64,000 bases of DNA from assembly GCA_019359355.1 (NCBI GenBank), contig JAHHHM010000002.1, positions 1-64,000 of the forward strand. The letters run 5' to 3'. The first letter of the stretch is position 1. Each line of letters starts with the position of its first letter. The stretch comes from Microcoleus vaginatus WJT46-NPBG5. Its GTDB lineage: Bacteria; Cyanobacteriota; Cyanobacteriia; Cyanobacteriales; Oscillatoriaceae. The notes under the pieces are model-generated. The model was not told the origin of the DNA. It made no database searches and worked only from the letters and a program-made list of their open reading frames with translations. Positions 30,117-38,915 of the stretch are shown here, piece by piece. The position numbers and the translations under genes were made by a program.

Positions 30117-30144
30117 GAACTGAAAAACTGAGTCCTGAGATCGG

Positions 30145-30172
30145 AAAAGGTGGTTCATGACCACCTTTTTTT
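30145..30172 (+). terminator. Rho-independent terminator of gatB
   Basis: A perfect 10-bp stem, AAAAGGTGGT / ACCACCTTTT, with a TCATG loop, runs into seven T. It lies 29 bases after the gatB stop. Confidence 0.92.
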
Positions 30173-30290
30173 GTAGTTTTTTTACAAATTTACTTAAGGG
30201 GTTTGACCCCTCATCCCTAAAGTGCTATCTTGTGATAAGTAGATGCACCCTGATGGCAGGGAGAGTCCCCCAAGGCTCTCCCTTTTTTTT
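30172..30290 (+). ncRNA. Possible small RNA ending in a strong terminator
   Basis: A second perfect terminator (GGGAGAG at 30259-30265, CTCTCCC at 30276-30282, then eight T) stands only about 90 bp after the gatB terminator, with no open frame between. An extra terminator with no gene in front suggests a short transcript starting around 30180-30230. It could also be a back-up terminator for gatB. No known RNA family is recognised. Confidence 0.35.
30259..30290 (+). terminator. Rho-independent terminator
   Basis: A 7-bp GC-rich stem with a 10-base loop is followed directly by eight T. Confidence 0.9.
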
Positions 30291-30293
30291 GTT

Positions 30294-30400
30294 TTGGGCA
30301 TTGGGAATGGGGAATGGGGCATGGGGCATTGGGGATTGGGCATGGGGCATGGGGCATGGGGCATGGGTCAAGGCTTCGCCAACCTAAAGGTAGGTGCATG
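30294..30400. repeat. STRR heptamers plus dispersed GGCTTCGCCAACC repeat
   Basis: GGGCATTGG/GGGAATGG/GGGCATGG units run from 30294 to about 30366. They are followed by AAGGCTTCGCCAACCTAAAG (from 30370) and GTAGG. The second part recurs in reverse at 3430-3480 and, in a GGCTGCGCC form, twice at 44086-44154. Short frames over this block are low-complexity and not genes. Confidence 0.8.
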
Positions 30401-30612
30401 GGGAAGAGTTTCGCTAAACCCCCAAAAGGATTTTTTTAATACCTTAATTTATTGAAACTTGAAATTTTATATCTGGCGAATCGTTTTTTATGGATGGCTG
30501 TATATTTTTTTTGAGGACGTGCAGCCGGTAAGATAGTTCCACTCACACATTCAATTCCCACTCGCCTGATATAATCGCCTCTCAGTCGGGCTAAAGAGGG
30601 TTGGGAGGAAAT

Positions 30613-31854
30613 ATGGCACAGTGGCAGGAAATTAGCGGTGGGGTGACGGCACCAAGAGGGTATCGGGCGGCAGGGATTGCAGCAGGACTTAAGCCTTCGG
30701 GTGCGCCGGATTTGGCGTTAATTTTGTCTGAGGGAGATGCGATTGCGGCTGGGGTGTTTACAACGTCTCAAGTGCGGGCGGCGTGTGTCGATTACTGCCG
30801 GCAGCGTTTGCAAGCCAAAGCCAGTGCTAGAGCAATTTTATGTAATGCCGGTCAAGCCAACGCTGCCACCGGGGAACAAGGTTGGCTGGATGCGATAGAA
30901 AGTGCAATGTTGTTGGCACAAGAACTGAATATTGCCTCTGACACGATTTTGCTGGCATCCACCGGCGTGATCGGGCAACGAATTAAAATGGACGCCTTGC
31001 GGGCGGGAATTGCCAACTTAGTTGCCGCTGCTTCGGCAGAGGGGGGCGATGCGGCTGCTAAGGCGATCTGCACAACCGATTTAGTGCCGAAATCAATTGC
31101 CTTCGAGACACAGTTTGGAGATCGCACAGTCCGGATGGGTGGAATGTGCAAAGGATCGGGCATGATTCATCCCAACATGGCAACAATGTTGGCGTTTATT
31201 ACTTGTGATGCCGCTGTTTCGCCGCATCTTTGGCACGATATGTTAAGCCGCGCTGCGGATAAAAGTTTTAATCAAATTACGGTTGATGGTGATACGAGTA
31301 CAAATGACTCCTTAATTGCTTTGGCAAACGGACAATCTCGGACGCCGGCGATTACAGAACCCGGTGCGGAGGCGGACAAATTAGAGGCAATGCTCACCGC
31401 AATTTGTCAGTATTTAGCTAAGGCAATTGCACGGGATGGAGAAGGGGCGACGTGCTTAGTTGAAGTGCAAGTTTCTGGGGCAAAAGATGAAGCATCGGCG
31501 CGTCAAATTGCTAAAACGATTGTGGGTTCATCTTTGGTGAAGTCCGCAATTTTTGGACGCGATCCAAATTGGGGAAGAATTGCAGCGGCGGCAGGACGTG
31601 CCGGCGTGCCATTTGAGCAAGAAAATCTCCGCATTCAGTTAGGGGATTTCTTGTTAATGGAAAACGGTCAACCTCTGCCATTTGATCGGGCGGCGGCGAG
31701 TAATTATATGAAACAAGCGGCGGCTGGGGCGTATTTGAAAGAAGATACGGTTTTAATTTCCGTGAGTGTGGGAAATGGTGCCGGTTCGGGGACAGCTTGG
31801 GGATGTGATTTAAGTTATGACTATGTGAAGATTAACGCCGAATATACAACTTAA
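30613..31854 (+). CDS. argJ: Bifunctional glutamate N-acetyltransferase / amino-acid N-acetyltransferase
   Basis: ArgJ transfers the acetyl group from N-acetylornithine to glutamate and, in bifunctional forms, also makes N-acetylglutamate from acetyl-CoA, in arginine synthesis. The 413-residue precursor is self-cleaved before the nucleophilic Thr in HPNMATMLAF, which is present here (about residue 190). Other conserved stretches are LCNAGQANAATG, STGVIGQRI, TVDGDTSTND and GRDPNWGRI. ATG 30613 has a GGAGG site four bases upstream, so I prefer it over TTG 30601. It appears to be a single-gene transcript. Confidence 0.96.
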   Translation: MAQWQEISGGVTAPRGYRAAGIAAGLKPSGAPDLALILSEGDAIAAGVFTTSQVRAACVDYCRQRLQAKASARAILCNAGQANAATGEQGWLDAIESAMLLAQELNIASDTILLASTGVIGQRIKMDALRAGIANLVAAASAEGGDAAAKAICTTDLVPKSIAFETQFGDRTVRMGGMCKGSGMIHPNMATMLAFITCDAAVSPHLWHDMLSRAADKSFNQITVDGDTSTNDSLIALANGQSRTPAITEPGAEADKLEAMLTAICQYLAKAIARDGEGATCLVEVQVSGAKDEASARQIAKTIVGSSLVKSAIFGRDPNWGRIAAAAGRAGVPFEQENLRIQLGDFLLMENGQPLPFDRAAASNYMKQAAAGAYLKEDTVLISVSVGNGAGSGTAWGCDLSYDYVKINAEYTT

Positions 31855-31871
31855 GAGGAAATCGAATAGTG

Positions 31872-31973
31872 ATTAGAAATCGCGGCTACACAAACCCAGT
31901 CTGCCGGCGCGGACTCAGTCAATTTTTTAAACCGGCAGCAACAGGTTTTGTCAGCCTAGCCGCGATTTCAAAT
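31872..31973. repeat. MITE-like imperfect inverted repeat
   Basis: GAAATCGCGGCTA (31876-31888) is the exact reverse complement of TAGCCGCGATTTC (31957-31969). Partial pairing continues inward (CTGCCGG with CCGGCAG). The total is about 100 bp with no coding content, directly after argJ. It resembles short palindromic elements scattered in filamentous cyanobacterial genomes. No other copy occurs in this window. Confidence 0.6.
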
Positions 31974-32117
31974 AACTCGATTATGATTCTCTTTAACCGG
32001 CGATCTAGACGTTTGTTAGATCAACAAAATTGCGTTATCGGCTTGGTGTAACGTTTTGGGCAAAGGCAGGGCCGGCAACCACTAGGGAAAGAAGGAAAGG
32101 AACTAGGCGCATATTTT

Positions 32118-32390
32118 TATGTGGTAAGAATTTTGCCTAGTGTTCCCTTTGGCCGCTCCGGAATCGTAGATGCCAATTTTTGACGTGCGCCCGCCCTACT
32201 GACGATTTAGACAGTATGGGCAGGCGCTACGGAAAAAGAGCGGCTAGAGAGAGCTGGAAGGCGATGAGAACTCTTTATAAGACAAGGCTTTTAAGAGCAA
32301 CTTATTATTCGCCATAGCATTCGATACTAGATACGAAGTCTTGGCGAACCCAGCCCTGAGCGCCACTTTCAGGAAAGCTGATGCCGTACC
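32118..32390. repeat. Direct duplication, copy 1 (3' half of SH3 gene and downstream DNA)
   Basis: This stretch and 32660-32975 are clearly homologous over most of their length. Shared blocks include TTGCCTAGTGTTCCCT, CAGTATGGGCAGGCGCT, GGAAAAAGAGCGGCTAGAGA, GGAAGGCGATGAGAACT, and the last 29 codons of the SH3 gene. The copies differ by scattered substitutions and an insertion of about 50 bp in copy 2. Confidence 0.85.
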
Positions 32391-32646
32391 AAAGAGAACC
32401 TTGGCTATCCAGAGCCTTTAAGTAATCTGGAGAATCACTAGCGGGGTCTGGTAATACCTGAACCACATCCCCCACAAGTCCATAGCCTTTCTCCTGATAG
32501 TCTGTGCCTGGGCCTGAACGCAAATTAATCCGTGACCCCGGAGTTTTACCAATCAGCGTTGTCTCGCAATAAGTTTCTGACTGTGCGAGAAGGGGCGTTG
32601 GGGCTAGAACAGCCAGTGATAGAAGAAAGCCAGCAACTAGACGCAT
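32305..32646 (-). CDS. Secreted SH3-domain protein
   Basis: A 113-residue protein with a cleavable signal peptide (MRLVAGFLLSLAVLAPTPLL, cleavage about after LAQ) followed by one bacterial SH3b domain: INLRSGPGTDYQEKGYGLVG, VQVLPD, GWVRQDFVSSIEC. Two cysteines near the ends (ETYCETT, SIECYGE) could form a disulfide. Such domains bind cell-wall peptides or other periplasmic partners, and the target cannot be told here. Its 3' half is duplicated upstream as a dead copy. Confidence 0.82.
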   Translation of the reverse strand: MRLVAGFLLSLAVLAPTPLLAQSETYCETTLIGKTPGSRINLRSGPGTDYQEKGYGLVGDVVQVLPDPASDSPDYLKALDSQGSLWYGISFPESGAQGWVRQDFVSSIECYGE

Positions 32647-32659
32647 ATTTTATTTTGTT

Positions 32660-32975
32660 TGATTAGAATCTTGCTTTGCCTAGTGTTCCCTCTGTCCGCT
32701 CCGAAATCGCAGATGTCGGCTTGTGATGTGCGCCGGCTCTATCCTTCGACAGGCTTTCTCGGCAGAACGCAGAAGGGGCACGGGTCTTTTAGTCTGACGA
32801 CTTAGGCAGTATGGGCAGGCGCTGCGGAAAAAGAGCGGCTAGAGAGACCTGGAAGGCGATGAGAACTCCTTATAAGAGCAACTTGTTATTCGCCAGAGCA
32901 TTCAATAGTAGATACGAAGTCTTGGCGAACCCAGCCCTGAGCGCCACTTTCAGGAAAGCTAATGCCGTACCAAGG
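32660..32975. repeat. Direct duplication, copy 2
   Basis: The partner of 32118-32390. Similarity stops abruptly after TACCAAGG (about 32975), in the middle of the SH3 reading frame, so the 5' part of this copy has been deleted or replaced. Confidence 0.85.
32886..32975 (-). pseudogene. Truncated SH3-protein copy
   Basis: The minus strand reads PWYGISFPESGAQGWVRQDF, then VSTIECSGE and a stop, differing from the intact gene at only a few residues. The first three quarters, including the signal peptide, are missing. It is the remnant of a former tandem duplicate. Confidence 0.85.
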
Positions 32976-33210
32976 CAACTTAACCCCTGAACAGAAACAA
33001 GACAATAGAAACCAGCTCATTCTTGTTTAGAGTACAAGCAATTGGAATCTCAGTCATGGTGCATCGCCTCCAAAAGATGGAAGAGCTTACGCTTTATGTG
33101 AAAGCACTCAGCATTTTTCCTTTGTCAATCTTCCCCTACTTGCGAGCGCTCCCCGCTGTCTTCTTTAGAGACAGTCTCTAAAGATCATTTTTGCACTCGC
33201 AAACTTCTTT

Positions 33211-33930
33211 CTAGGAATTCGACTTTGCCGGCGCGGTTAAACCGGAGGGACGGGAAGAGGAATTCTTTTTCTTTAACAGCCAGCCGGCACCCAAAAGAGA
33301 AAGCGCAAAAACCGTATTCGGTTCTGGTATGGAACGCATTGCGTACTTCACAGTTCCCGCGCCCCCTAGTCCGGGATTACCTAATAAGTCGTCCCAACCG
33401 AAATAGTAGTCAAAGCTTGAAGAACCGTTAAAGGATTTTGTCCCAGCAGACAGTGTCCACCAACCAGCCTGAGGATCAAAGTCGATCGCATCGAAAGTGG
33501 AAAATCCAAAACCAACCAGCTCACCCCCTCGCGGAATCAGTTGTATATTTCCAGACTCATCCTCAACGACTTCAGCGCCGTCGAATTCTAAAGGAAGCGA
33601 GTATGGAAACTGTCGTCCGTCGATGATAATGTCACTCCTTGTATAGGTTCGATTCTGCCCTTGTTGTTGCAACGCTGTATTTACAAAGTCAAAATTGAAT
33701 TCGCTAACGTCAAAAAAAGGCTCTAATACTGCGCCGGCTTCGGAAGTTGCTGTGTCATCGTAGCTGAAAAAGCCATTGTACTCGTTGCCGCTTAAAGGTC
33801 CACTTGTTATATCCACCGTGAAATCATAGGTGATGGTGGCAGCACCGGCAGGCGTAACTTCGAGAGCAAATAAACTCAAAGCGGTGCCGACAGTTGCAAT
33901 TGCTAATTTTTCGTAGAGGTTGGTAAACAT
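33211..33930 (-). CDS. PEP-CTERM sorting-domain protein
   Basis: A 239-residue exported protein. It has an N-terminal signal peptide (LAIATVGTALSLFALEVTPA, then GAA) and a beta-rich body without a known domain. The C-terminal PEP-CTERM anchor has the motif IPEPNTVFALSLLGAGWLLK followed by a basic tail (KKKNSSSRPSG). Such proteins are processed by exosortase and placed on the cell surface or in extracellular matrix. The tail after the anchor is longer than usual. No exosortase gene is in the window. Confidence 0.85.
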   Translation of the reverse strand: MFTNLYEKLAIATVGTALSLFALEVTPAGAATITYDFTVDITSGPLSGNEYNGFFSYDDTATSEAGAVLEPFFDVSEFNFDFVNTALQQQGQNRTYTRSDIIIDGRQFPYSLPLEFDGAEVVEDESGNIQLIPRGGELVGFGFSTFDAIDFDPQAGWWTLSAGTKSFNGSSSFDYYFGWDDLLGNPGLGGAGTVKYAMRSIPEPNTVFALSLLGAGWLLKKKNSSSRPSGLTAPAKSNS

Positions 33931-34061
33931 TTTTTTACTTTAGGGTGTAGGTTAATTGTTTTGGCATCTATTGACGGCTAAGGGTTTTTACGCTAGCGAG
34001 AGAGTTTAACTTAATTTTCTCAGTTGCTGCCCGTATATTTACGGAAGTTTCATTAAAACTT

Positions 34062-34093
34062 CACAAACTTTGGGGCTAAATGTAAAGTTTGTG
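34062..34093. promoter_or_regulatory. Perfect 10-bp inverted repeat in a divergent promoter region
   Basis: CACAAACTTT (34062-34071) and AAAGTTTGTG (34084-34093) are exact reverse complements with a 12-base spacer. They lie between the divergent PEP-CTERM gene and SLC13-type gene. This could be an operator. No T-run follows, so it is not a standard terminator. Confidence 0.35.
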
Positions 34094-34303
34094 CAAACAA
34101 GCTCTGCTATTTGAGCGGTTGCAGTGGAAAATTTCAATGGAAATATGGAGTGCCGGCTAGAAAAACCCGTTTTGTTGCAAATTGTTATTTGGACGATTCA
34201 AGAAGTGCCGGCGACAGCCAATTTCTAACGGTTCATGTGGAAAAATGAGGCGAAGTATAGTCGGTGCTATAGCTGAACAGTTTTTTAGAATTTTATTGAA
34301 TCA

Positions 34304-35497
34304 ATGTATTTAAAAGTCTTCCAATCTACCGTATTGGCGCTGACTTACCTGGGGTTAGGATTAGGATACATCCCCAGCCTACGCCTGAACCGCACCGGCA
34401 TTGCTTTAATTGGTGCCGGCTTTACCGTTGCTTTGGGTGTCTTGAACCTCAAAGAAGCATGGCTTGCCATCGATCCCGGCATCATCATCTTCTTATTAAG
34501 CATGATGATTGTGAATGCCGGTCTCGCTGGCTCGGGTTTTTTTCAATTAGCTTTAGTATTTCTCTCGCGTCACACCGGCAGTCCTTTTGCGCTATTAGTC
34601 GCACTTACTTTCAGCAGTGGTTTTCTATCTGCCTTGTTCCTCAATGACACGATTGCAATCCTCCTCACGCCGCTCACTTTGACACTGACGAGATCGCTCG
34701 GACTTAACCCAATTCCCTATCTTCTCGCATTAGCCGGCGCAACAAACCTCGGTTCCGTGGCAACTATCAGTGGAAACCCGCAAAACTTAGTAATCGGTTC
34801 TTTTTCTGGCATCAGTTATTTAGCGTTTGCCAAAGCGCTAACTCCTGTGGCACTGCTCAGTTTGGTTATTCAAATCGGTTGGTTGTGGTGGCTTTACCCG
34901 GAAGTGCGTTCACTTAAACCTTATGAATCCCCTTTGCCGATAACGCACCGGCTGTTTAAACCTTTATTGATAAAAAGCCTTGTCATAACAGTTGGACTGT
35001 TGATTGCCTTCCTTGCCGGCTTCCCCTTAGCCGAATCTGCCTGGGTTGCCGGCAGCCTCTTATTACTCTCTCGCCGGGTAAAAACGCAGCGGCTTTTGGG
35101 TACAGTAGACTGGAACCTCTTGATCATGTTTGCCGGCTTGTTTATCATCACTGAGGCAACGCAGCGACTCGGTTTGTTAGATGGCTTTACGGGTTTCGTT
35201 GACACACCGGCAGGTTTGCTTGGCGTAACGGTGTTGCTGTCGAACCTGATTTCCAATGTGCCGGCGGTGCTAGTTTTGCAACCGCTTATCCCCCAGCAGG
35301 ATACCTCTGCTTGGTTGTTGCTGGCAGCAGGCTCGACTTTAGCCGGCAATTTAACTTTGTTAGGATCGGTGGCGAATCTGATTGTTGCAGAGGTTGCCAG
35401 CCGGCAAGGTTATTCGCTGTCGTTTTGGGATCATTTGCGCTTTGGTTTGCCGCTAACGCTGGTAACATTAGTTTTGGCTTATTATTGGCTAAATTAA
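34304..35497 (+). CDS. SLC13/ArsB-type anion or carboxylate permease
   Basis: A 397-residue integral membrane protein with about ten to eleven helices. The ion-transporter-superfamily hairpin motifs are visible in both halves: LFLNDTIAILLTPLT with ATNLGSVATISGNPQNLVIG (about residues 110-165), and NLISNVPAVLVLQPL with GNLTLLGSVANLIV (about 305-355). The family includes citrate/sulfate/arsenite transporters, and the substrate cannot be read from sequence. It is a stand-alone gene with no obvious ribosome-binding site. Confidence 0.8.
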   Translation: MYLKVFQSTVLALTYLGLGLGYIPSLRLNRTGIALIGAGFTVALGVLNLKEAWLAIDPGIIIFLLSMMIVNAGLAGSGFFQLALVFLSRHTGSPFALLVALTFSSGFLSALFLNDTIAILLTPLTLTLTRSLGLNPIPYLLALAGATNLGSVATISGNPQNLVIGSFSGISYLAFAKALTPVALLSLVIQIGWLWWLYPEVRSLKPYESPLPITHRLFKPLLIKSLVITVGLLIAFLAGFPLAESAWVAGSLLLLSRRVKTQRLLGTVDWNLLIMFAGLFIITEATQRLGLLDGFTGFVDTPAGLLGVTVLLSNLISNVPAVLVLQPLIPQQDTSAWLLLAAGSTLAGNLTLLGSVANLIVAEVASRQGYSLSFWDHLRFGLPLTLVTLVLAYYWLN

Positions 35498-35701
35498 ATA
35501 CTAATATTGTAGATACAATCTAGACTTAGCCAGAATTAGGGAATGAAGAGAGGATGAGCGCTTCCTCTGGGAGGGGAGAAGAAATCACGGCATAATGATT
35601 TCCCTGAAATGTCACAATTATTATTGTGTTTAAAATTTTAATCAGTGAGTTGGGTTTGAGTTCAGTGTTAAATTCTAGAAAAGTTCAGCGGGCGCATTTT
35701 G

Positions 35702-36535
35702 ATGTGGAATTCAATTAAAGAGTTTGGTAAACGATATTATGTATTATTATTTGCTTCTTTATTAATTTGTACGGCTTTATTTTATGGCTGTACGGTTGGT
35801 TTTCTAAATAAAACTGTTTGCGATCTCTGGCTTAGAGATTTTTTATTAAATATAAATGCTGAAATTATTGGAATATTATTAGTTTTATTTTTGGTAAATA
35901 GAACGGTAAGAGCCAACAAAGAAAATGAACGCAAGAAATTTAGAGAAATCGCTTTTAGGCCGTTAAAAAGAGTTTTTTATAAACAAGTTATTTTATTTTT
36001 TAATATGTTTAAAGCCTCAATAGAAGTTCAACCTTCTAAACCTTGCGAAAGATTGGAAAATTTATTTGATGAAACCTACTTCTATGAATTGGGATTTTTA
36101 GACCTTCTGAAACCGGCTCCTATTTTAACCTCGCGGGGCGAAGAAATGGATTGGCTAGATTACCTTTATACAGAATGCACCAGTCTAAGTTTAGCATTAG
36201 GCAAAGTGGTCGATAGATACTCCTATTACTTGGATTCAGAAATTGTTGACTTAATGGAAGAAGTGGCCGATGCCGGCTTTATTCGGTTTATTTCATCCAT
36301 TCGAGAAGCAAAACAGTGGCATGAAATTAGTATTATTCGAGGTGACTTACTTTCTGAGTGCCAAACCTTACTTAAGGAATATATAAGTTCAGTGATGAAA
36401 CTGATAGATTTATATAATCAGAGCGTCGAAACAGAAAGACAAATTAAAATAGATAAAAGTCAGTGGAGGGAATGGTGGGGCAGTAACGTCAGACCAAGAA
36501 TTGGTGATAGCCGCATCCAAACTGCTGGGGAATAA
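35702..36535 (+). CDS. Hypothetical membrane protein, AT-rich
   Basis: A 277-residue protein with two N-terminal membrane helices (YYVLLFASLLICTALFYG and AEIIGILLVLFLVNRTV) followed by a charged, helical cytoplasmic domain of about 200 residues with no known motif. The gene is markedly more AT-rich than its neighbours and contains only one GCCGGC site, against the general abundance of that hexamer, which suggests recent acquisition. ATG 35702 is preferred to TTG 35699. The architecture resembles uncharacterised membrane proteins that sometimes sit in defence loci, but there is no such context here. Confidence 0.6.
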   Translation: MWNSIKEFGKRYYVLLFASLLICTALFYGCTVGFLNKTVCDLWLRDFLLNINAEIIGILLVLFLVNRTVRANKENERKKFREIAFRPLKRVFYKQVILFFNMFKASIEVQPSKPCERLENLFDETYFYELGFLDLLKPAPILTSRGEEMDWLDYLYTECTSLSLALGKVVDRYSYYLDSEIVDLMEEVADAGFIRFISSIREAKQWHEISIIRGDLLSECQTLLKEYISSVMKLIDLYNQSVETERQIKIDKSQWREWWGSNVRPRIGDSRIQTAGE

Positions 36536-36701
36536 CAGTTACCAAGCGCTTATTCAAATTTAAGGTAAAAACTCATAATCAGTCATTTCTTTTCATTTGT
36601 GTATGCTTTATATTTAATATCTGCGATTAAAAACCACTTTTGAAAGAAGTTAAATCGGCCATTTCATCCAAGCCTACAGAAAAAAAGGGTAAGAGATTGA
36701 T

Positions 36702-37703
36702 ATGTCTATTATCGTAGCTGAAGACCTAAGTAAAGTCTACCCAGTAGCCATCAAAGAACCAGGATTCAAAGGAACCTTGAACCACTTTTTGCGCCGTACA
36801 TATCGAATGGTGGAGGCAGTTCGGAAAGTTTCTTTTGAAATAGAAGCCGGCGAAGTGGTGGGATTTTTAGGGGCAAATGGTGCCGGTAAAACCACGACGC
36901 TGAAAATGCTCACCGGCTTAATTCATCCCTCCGCCGGCACAGTACACGTTGCCGGCATGGTTCCTTTCCAACGCGATGCTTCCTTTTTGCAACAAATTAC
37001 CTTAGTTATGGGGCAAAAGCAGCAGTTGATCTGGGATCTGCCGGCACTTGACTCACTAAAAATTAACGCAGCCGTTTATGGCATTTCTGATAAAGAATAC
37101 CGCTTGCGCCTGGGAGAACTTACTGAAATGCTCTCTCTGCAAGGCAAACTTAACCAGCCGGTGCGAAAACTTTCCCTTGGGGAACGGATGAAAGCTGAGT
37201 TAATGGCAGCACTGCTGCACCGGCCTCAAGTGTTATTCTTAGACGAACCAACGCTGGGACTAGATATAAACGCTCAAGTCAGCGTGCGACAATTCCTGCG
37301 CGAATATAACCAGCGATATCAGGCAACAATACTGCTAACAAGTCATTACATGGCAGATATCACAGCGTTGTGCCGGCGCGTCTTGCTGATTCACGAGGGG
37401 CAACTGGTTTATGATGGCAGTCTCGATGGACTTTTAGAGCGTTTTGCGCCGTATCGGGAGGTGCAGGTAGAACTCGCTCATCCCCTGCCGGTGGAAACCA
37501 TGCAAGCAACCTCCATGCTATCTTCCTACGGCGAATTGGAATCCGTCGAGGGACAGTCAGTGCGTCTCCTGGTAAAGCGCGAAGAACTCACAACCAGTGT
37601 AGCCAGAATTTTAGCTGAGTTAGAAGTGCTAGATTTAACCGTTACCGATCCACCTATTGAAGAAGTAATCGGTAGAGTTTTTCGCACCGGAAAAGTCACC
37701 TAA
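36702..37703 (+). CDS. ABC-2 type exporter, ATP-binding protein
   Basis: A 333-residue ATPase with Walker A GANGAGKTT (about residue 63), signature LSLGERMKAEL, Walker B VLFLDEPTLGLD and switch His in LLTSHYMAD. The long N-terminal segment before the P-loop (residues 1-45, with HFLRRTYRMVEAVRKVSFEI) and the C-terminal extension mark the drug/lipid-exporter-type subfamily (COG4586-like). It couples ATP use to the permease encoded 36 bp downstream. The substrate is unknown. Confidence 0.9.
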   Translation: MSIIVAEDLSKVYPVAIKEPGFKGTLNHFLRRTYRMVEAVRKVSFEIEAGEVVGFLGANGAGKTTTLKMLTGLIHPSAGTVHVAGMVPFQRDASFLQQITLVMGQKQQLIWDLPALDSLKINAAVYGISDKEYRLRLGELTEMLSLQGKLNQPVRKLSLGERMKAELMAALLHRPQVLFLDEPTLGLDINAQVSVRQFLREYNQRYQATILLTSHYMADITALCRRVLLIHEGQLVYDGSLDGLLERFAPYREVQVELAHPLPVETMQATSMLSSYGELESVEGQSVRLLVKREELTTSVARILAELEVLDLTVTDPPIEEVIGRVFRTGKVT

Positions 37704-37738
37704 TTTTTAATTCAAAATTTCCCCTCATCTCATTTGCC

Positions 37739-38527
37739 ATGAACAAAGCCATCAGAACTGCTAAAACTTTGCTAGTTTCTTACTACGCCTATATGCTCGA
37801 ATATCGAGCTGAGTTATTTTTATGGGCGCTGTCTGGATCTTTGCCATTTATCCTAATGGGAATTTGGATGAAAGCTTCTCAAAGTGGGAACTTTGGGTTG
37901 CAGCCGGTGGATTTTGCTCGCTACTTCCTTGCCGCTTTTATTGTCCGGCAAACTAATGTAGTTTGGGTGATTTTTGAGTTTGAAAAAGAAGTCGTTCAGG
38001 GAAAGCTTTCTCCCCGACTTTTGCAACCGCTCGATCCAGTTTGGCACCACGTTGCTGGTCATATTTCTGAGCGATTTGCCCGTCTGCCATTTATTATTGG
38101 GCTAGTATTACTGTTTTTCGCCCTCTATCCCCAATCCTTTTGGATACCAAATCCTGGGCGATTTTTACTATTTTGCCTCGTTATTGTTTTTGCTTTTATC
38201 TTGCGCTTTCTGATCCAGTATACCTTTGCTTTATTTGCTTTTTGGATAGAGAGAGCAACGGCAATTGAGCAATTCTGGTATTTGTTTTACCTGTTTTTCT
38301 CCGGCATGATTGCTCCTTTAGAAATGTTTCCAGAATCGGTGCGCCAAGTTGTGCAGTGGACGCCATTTCCCTATTTGGTACATTTTCCTGCTGCCATACT
38401 GGTAGGGTTGCCGGTGGATGTCGTTGGCGGGTTGTTAGTCATGCTGGCTTGGACGATTGTATTTTTTATCTGCAACCGTTGGTTATGGCGTCGAGGTTTG
38501 AAGCATTATTCGGGAATGGGTGCTTAA
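37739..38527 (+). CDS. ABC-2 type exporter, permease
   Basis: A 262-residue membrane protein with six predicted helices, the typical ABC-2 permease layout. It includes the cytoplasmic segment EFEKEVVQGKLSPRLLQPLD between the second and third helices and FFSGMIAPLEMFPESVRQVV near the end of the fourth. In related loci the ATPase is followed by two different permeases. Only one is found here, so the second may lie elsewhere or the transporter may be a homodimer. Confidence 0.85.
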   Translation: MNKAIRTAKTLLVSYYAYMLEYRAELFLWALSGSLPFILMGIWMKASQSGNFGLQPVDFARYFLAAFIVRQTNVVWVIFEFEKEVVQGKLSPRLLQPLDPVWHHVAGHISERFARLPFIIGLVLLFFALYPQSFWIPNPGRFLLFCLVIVFAFILRFLIQYTFALFAFWIERATAIEQFWYLFYLFFSGMIAPLEMFPESVRQVVQWTPFPYLVHFPAAILVGLPVDVVGGLLVMLAWTIVFFICNRWLWRRGLKHYSGMGA

Positions 38528-38835
38528 AAAAATGCCGACAACGGTGTCACCCATCACACCTAGCTTTCAGGTACAAGGCGAATTAAAGGTTTGCTGCTAC
38601 TATCTGCCGGCTGAGTCCTCAAGGCTTTATGTCGCGCTCCTCGATAGCGTGGCTCAAGGCGTTCGACATCTAGCTTAGAGCAATACGCAGCGCTCGCGTA
38701 GCGTTTCACGGGGCAATCTAGTTGCTGATAGAGTGTTCAGATATGGCGATATTCTATAAATTTGCAATACTTTTGAACCCAAAATGCAAAAACAAAATGG
38801 GGATCATTCCAAGACTGCATAACAATCTATATTTA
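38528..38835. other. Intergenic stretch before nirB
   Basis: About 300 bp with no supported gene. It has a short GCGCTCGCGTAGCG self-complementary patch near 38693-38706, typical of dispersed cyanobacterial palindromes, and becomes AT-rich toward the nirB promoter. Confidence 0.4.
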
Positions 38836-38875
38836 GTAACAATAGCTACAAAATAACATGGGAATTCTTTATATC
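38836..38875 (+). promoter_or_regulatory. NtcA-type promoter of nirBD
   Basis: GTAACAATAGCTAC (38836-38849) fits the NtcA consensus GTA-N8-TAC exactly. A TATATC -10-like box starts 20 bases further (38870-38875), the spacing seen in NtcA-activated class II promoters. The site is 67 bp before the nirB start, so ammonium-repressed, nitrogen-controlled expression is likely. Confidence 0.75.
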
Positions 38876-38915
38876 TCTAATTAGGATAACTGAGATATAG
38901 GCGTTGAAAAATTTA

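Noticed and set aside
30157-30455. Several short frames over the heptamer repeat block
   Set aside because: They are low-complexity Gly/Trp/Met or Pro/His strings produced by the GGGCAT repeats.
31869-32051. 60-codon frame after argJ
   Set aside because: It lies across the MITE-like inverted repeat and has no ribosome-binding site.
35613-35628. CACAAT-TATT-ATTGTG palindrome as a CRP-type site
   Set aside because: The spacing and core do not fit the cyanobacterial cAMP-receptor consensus (TGTGA-N6-TCACA). AT-rich palindromes arise easily by chance here.
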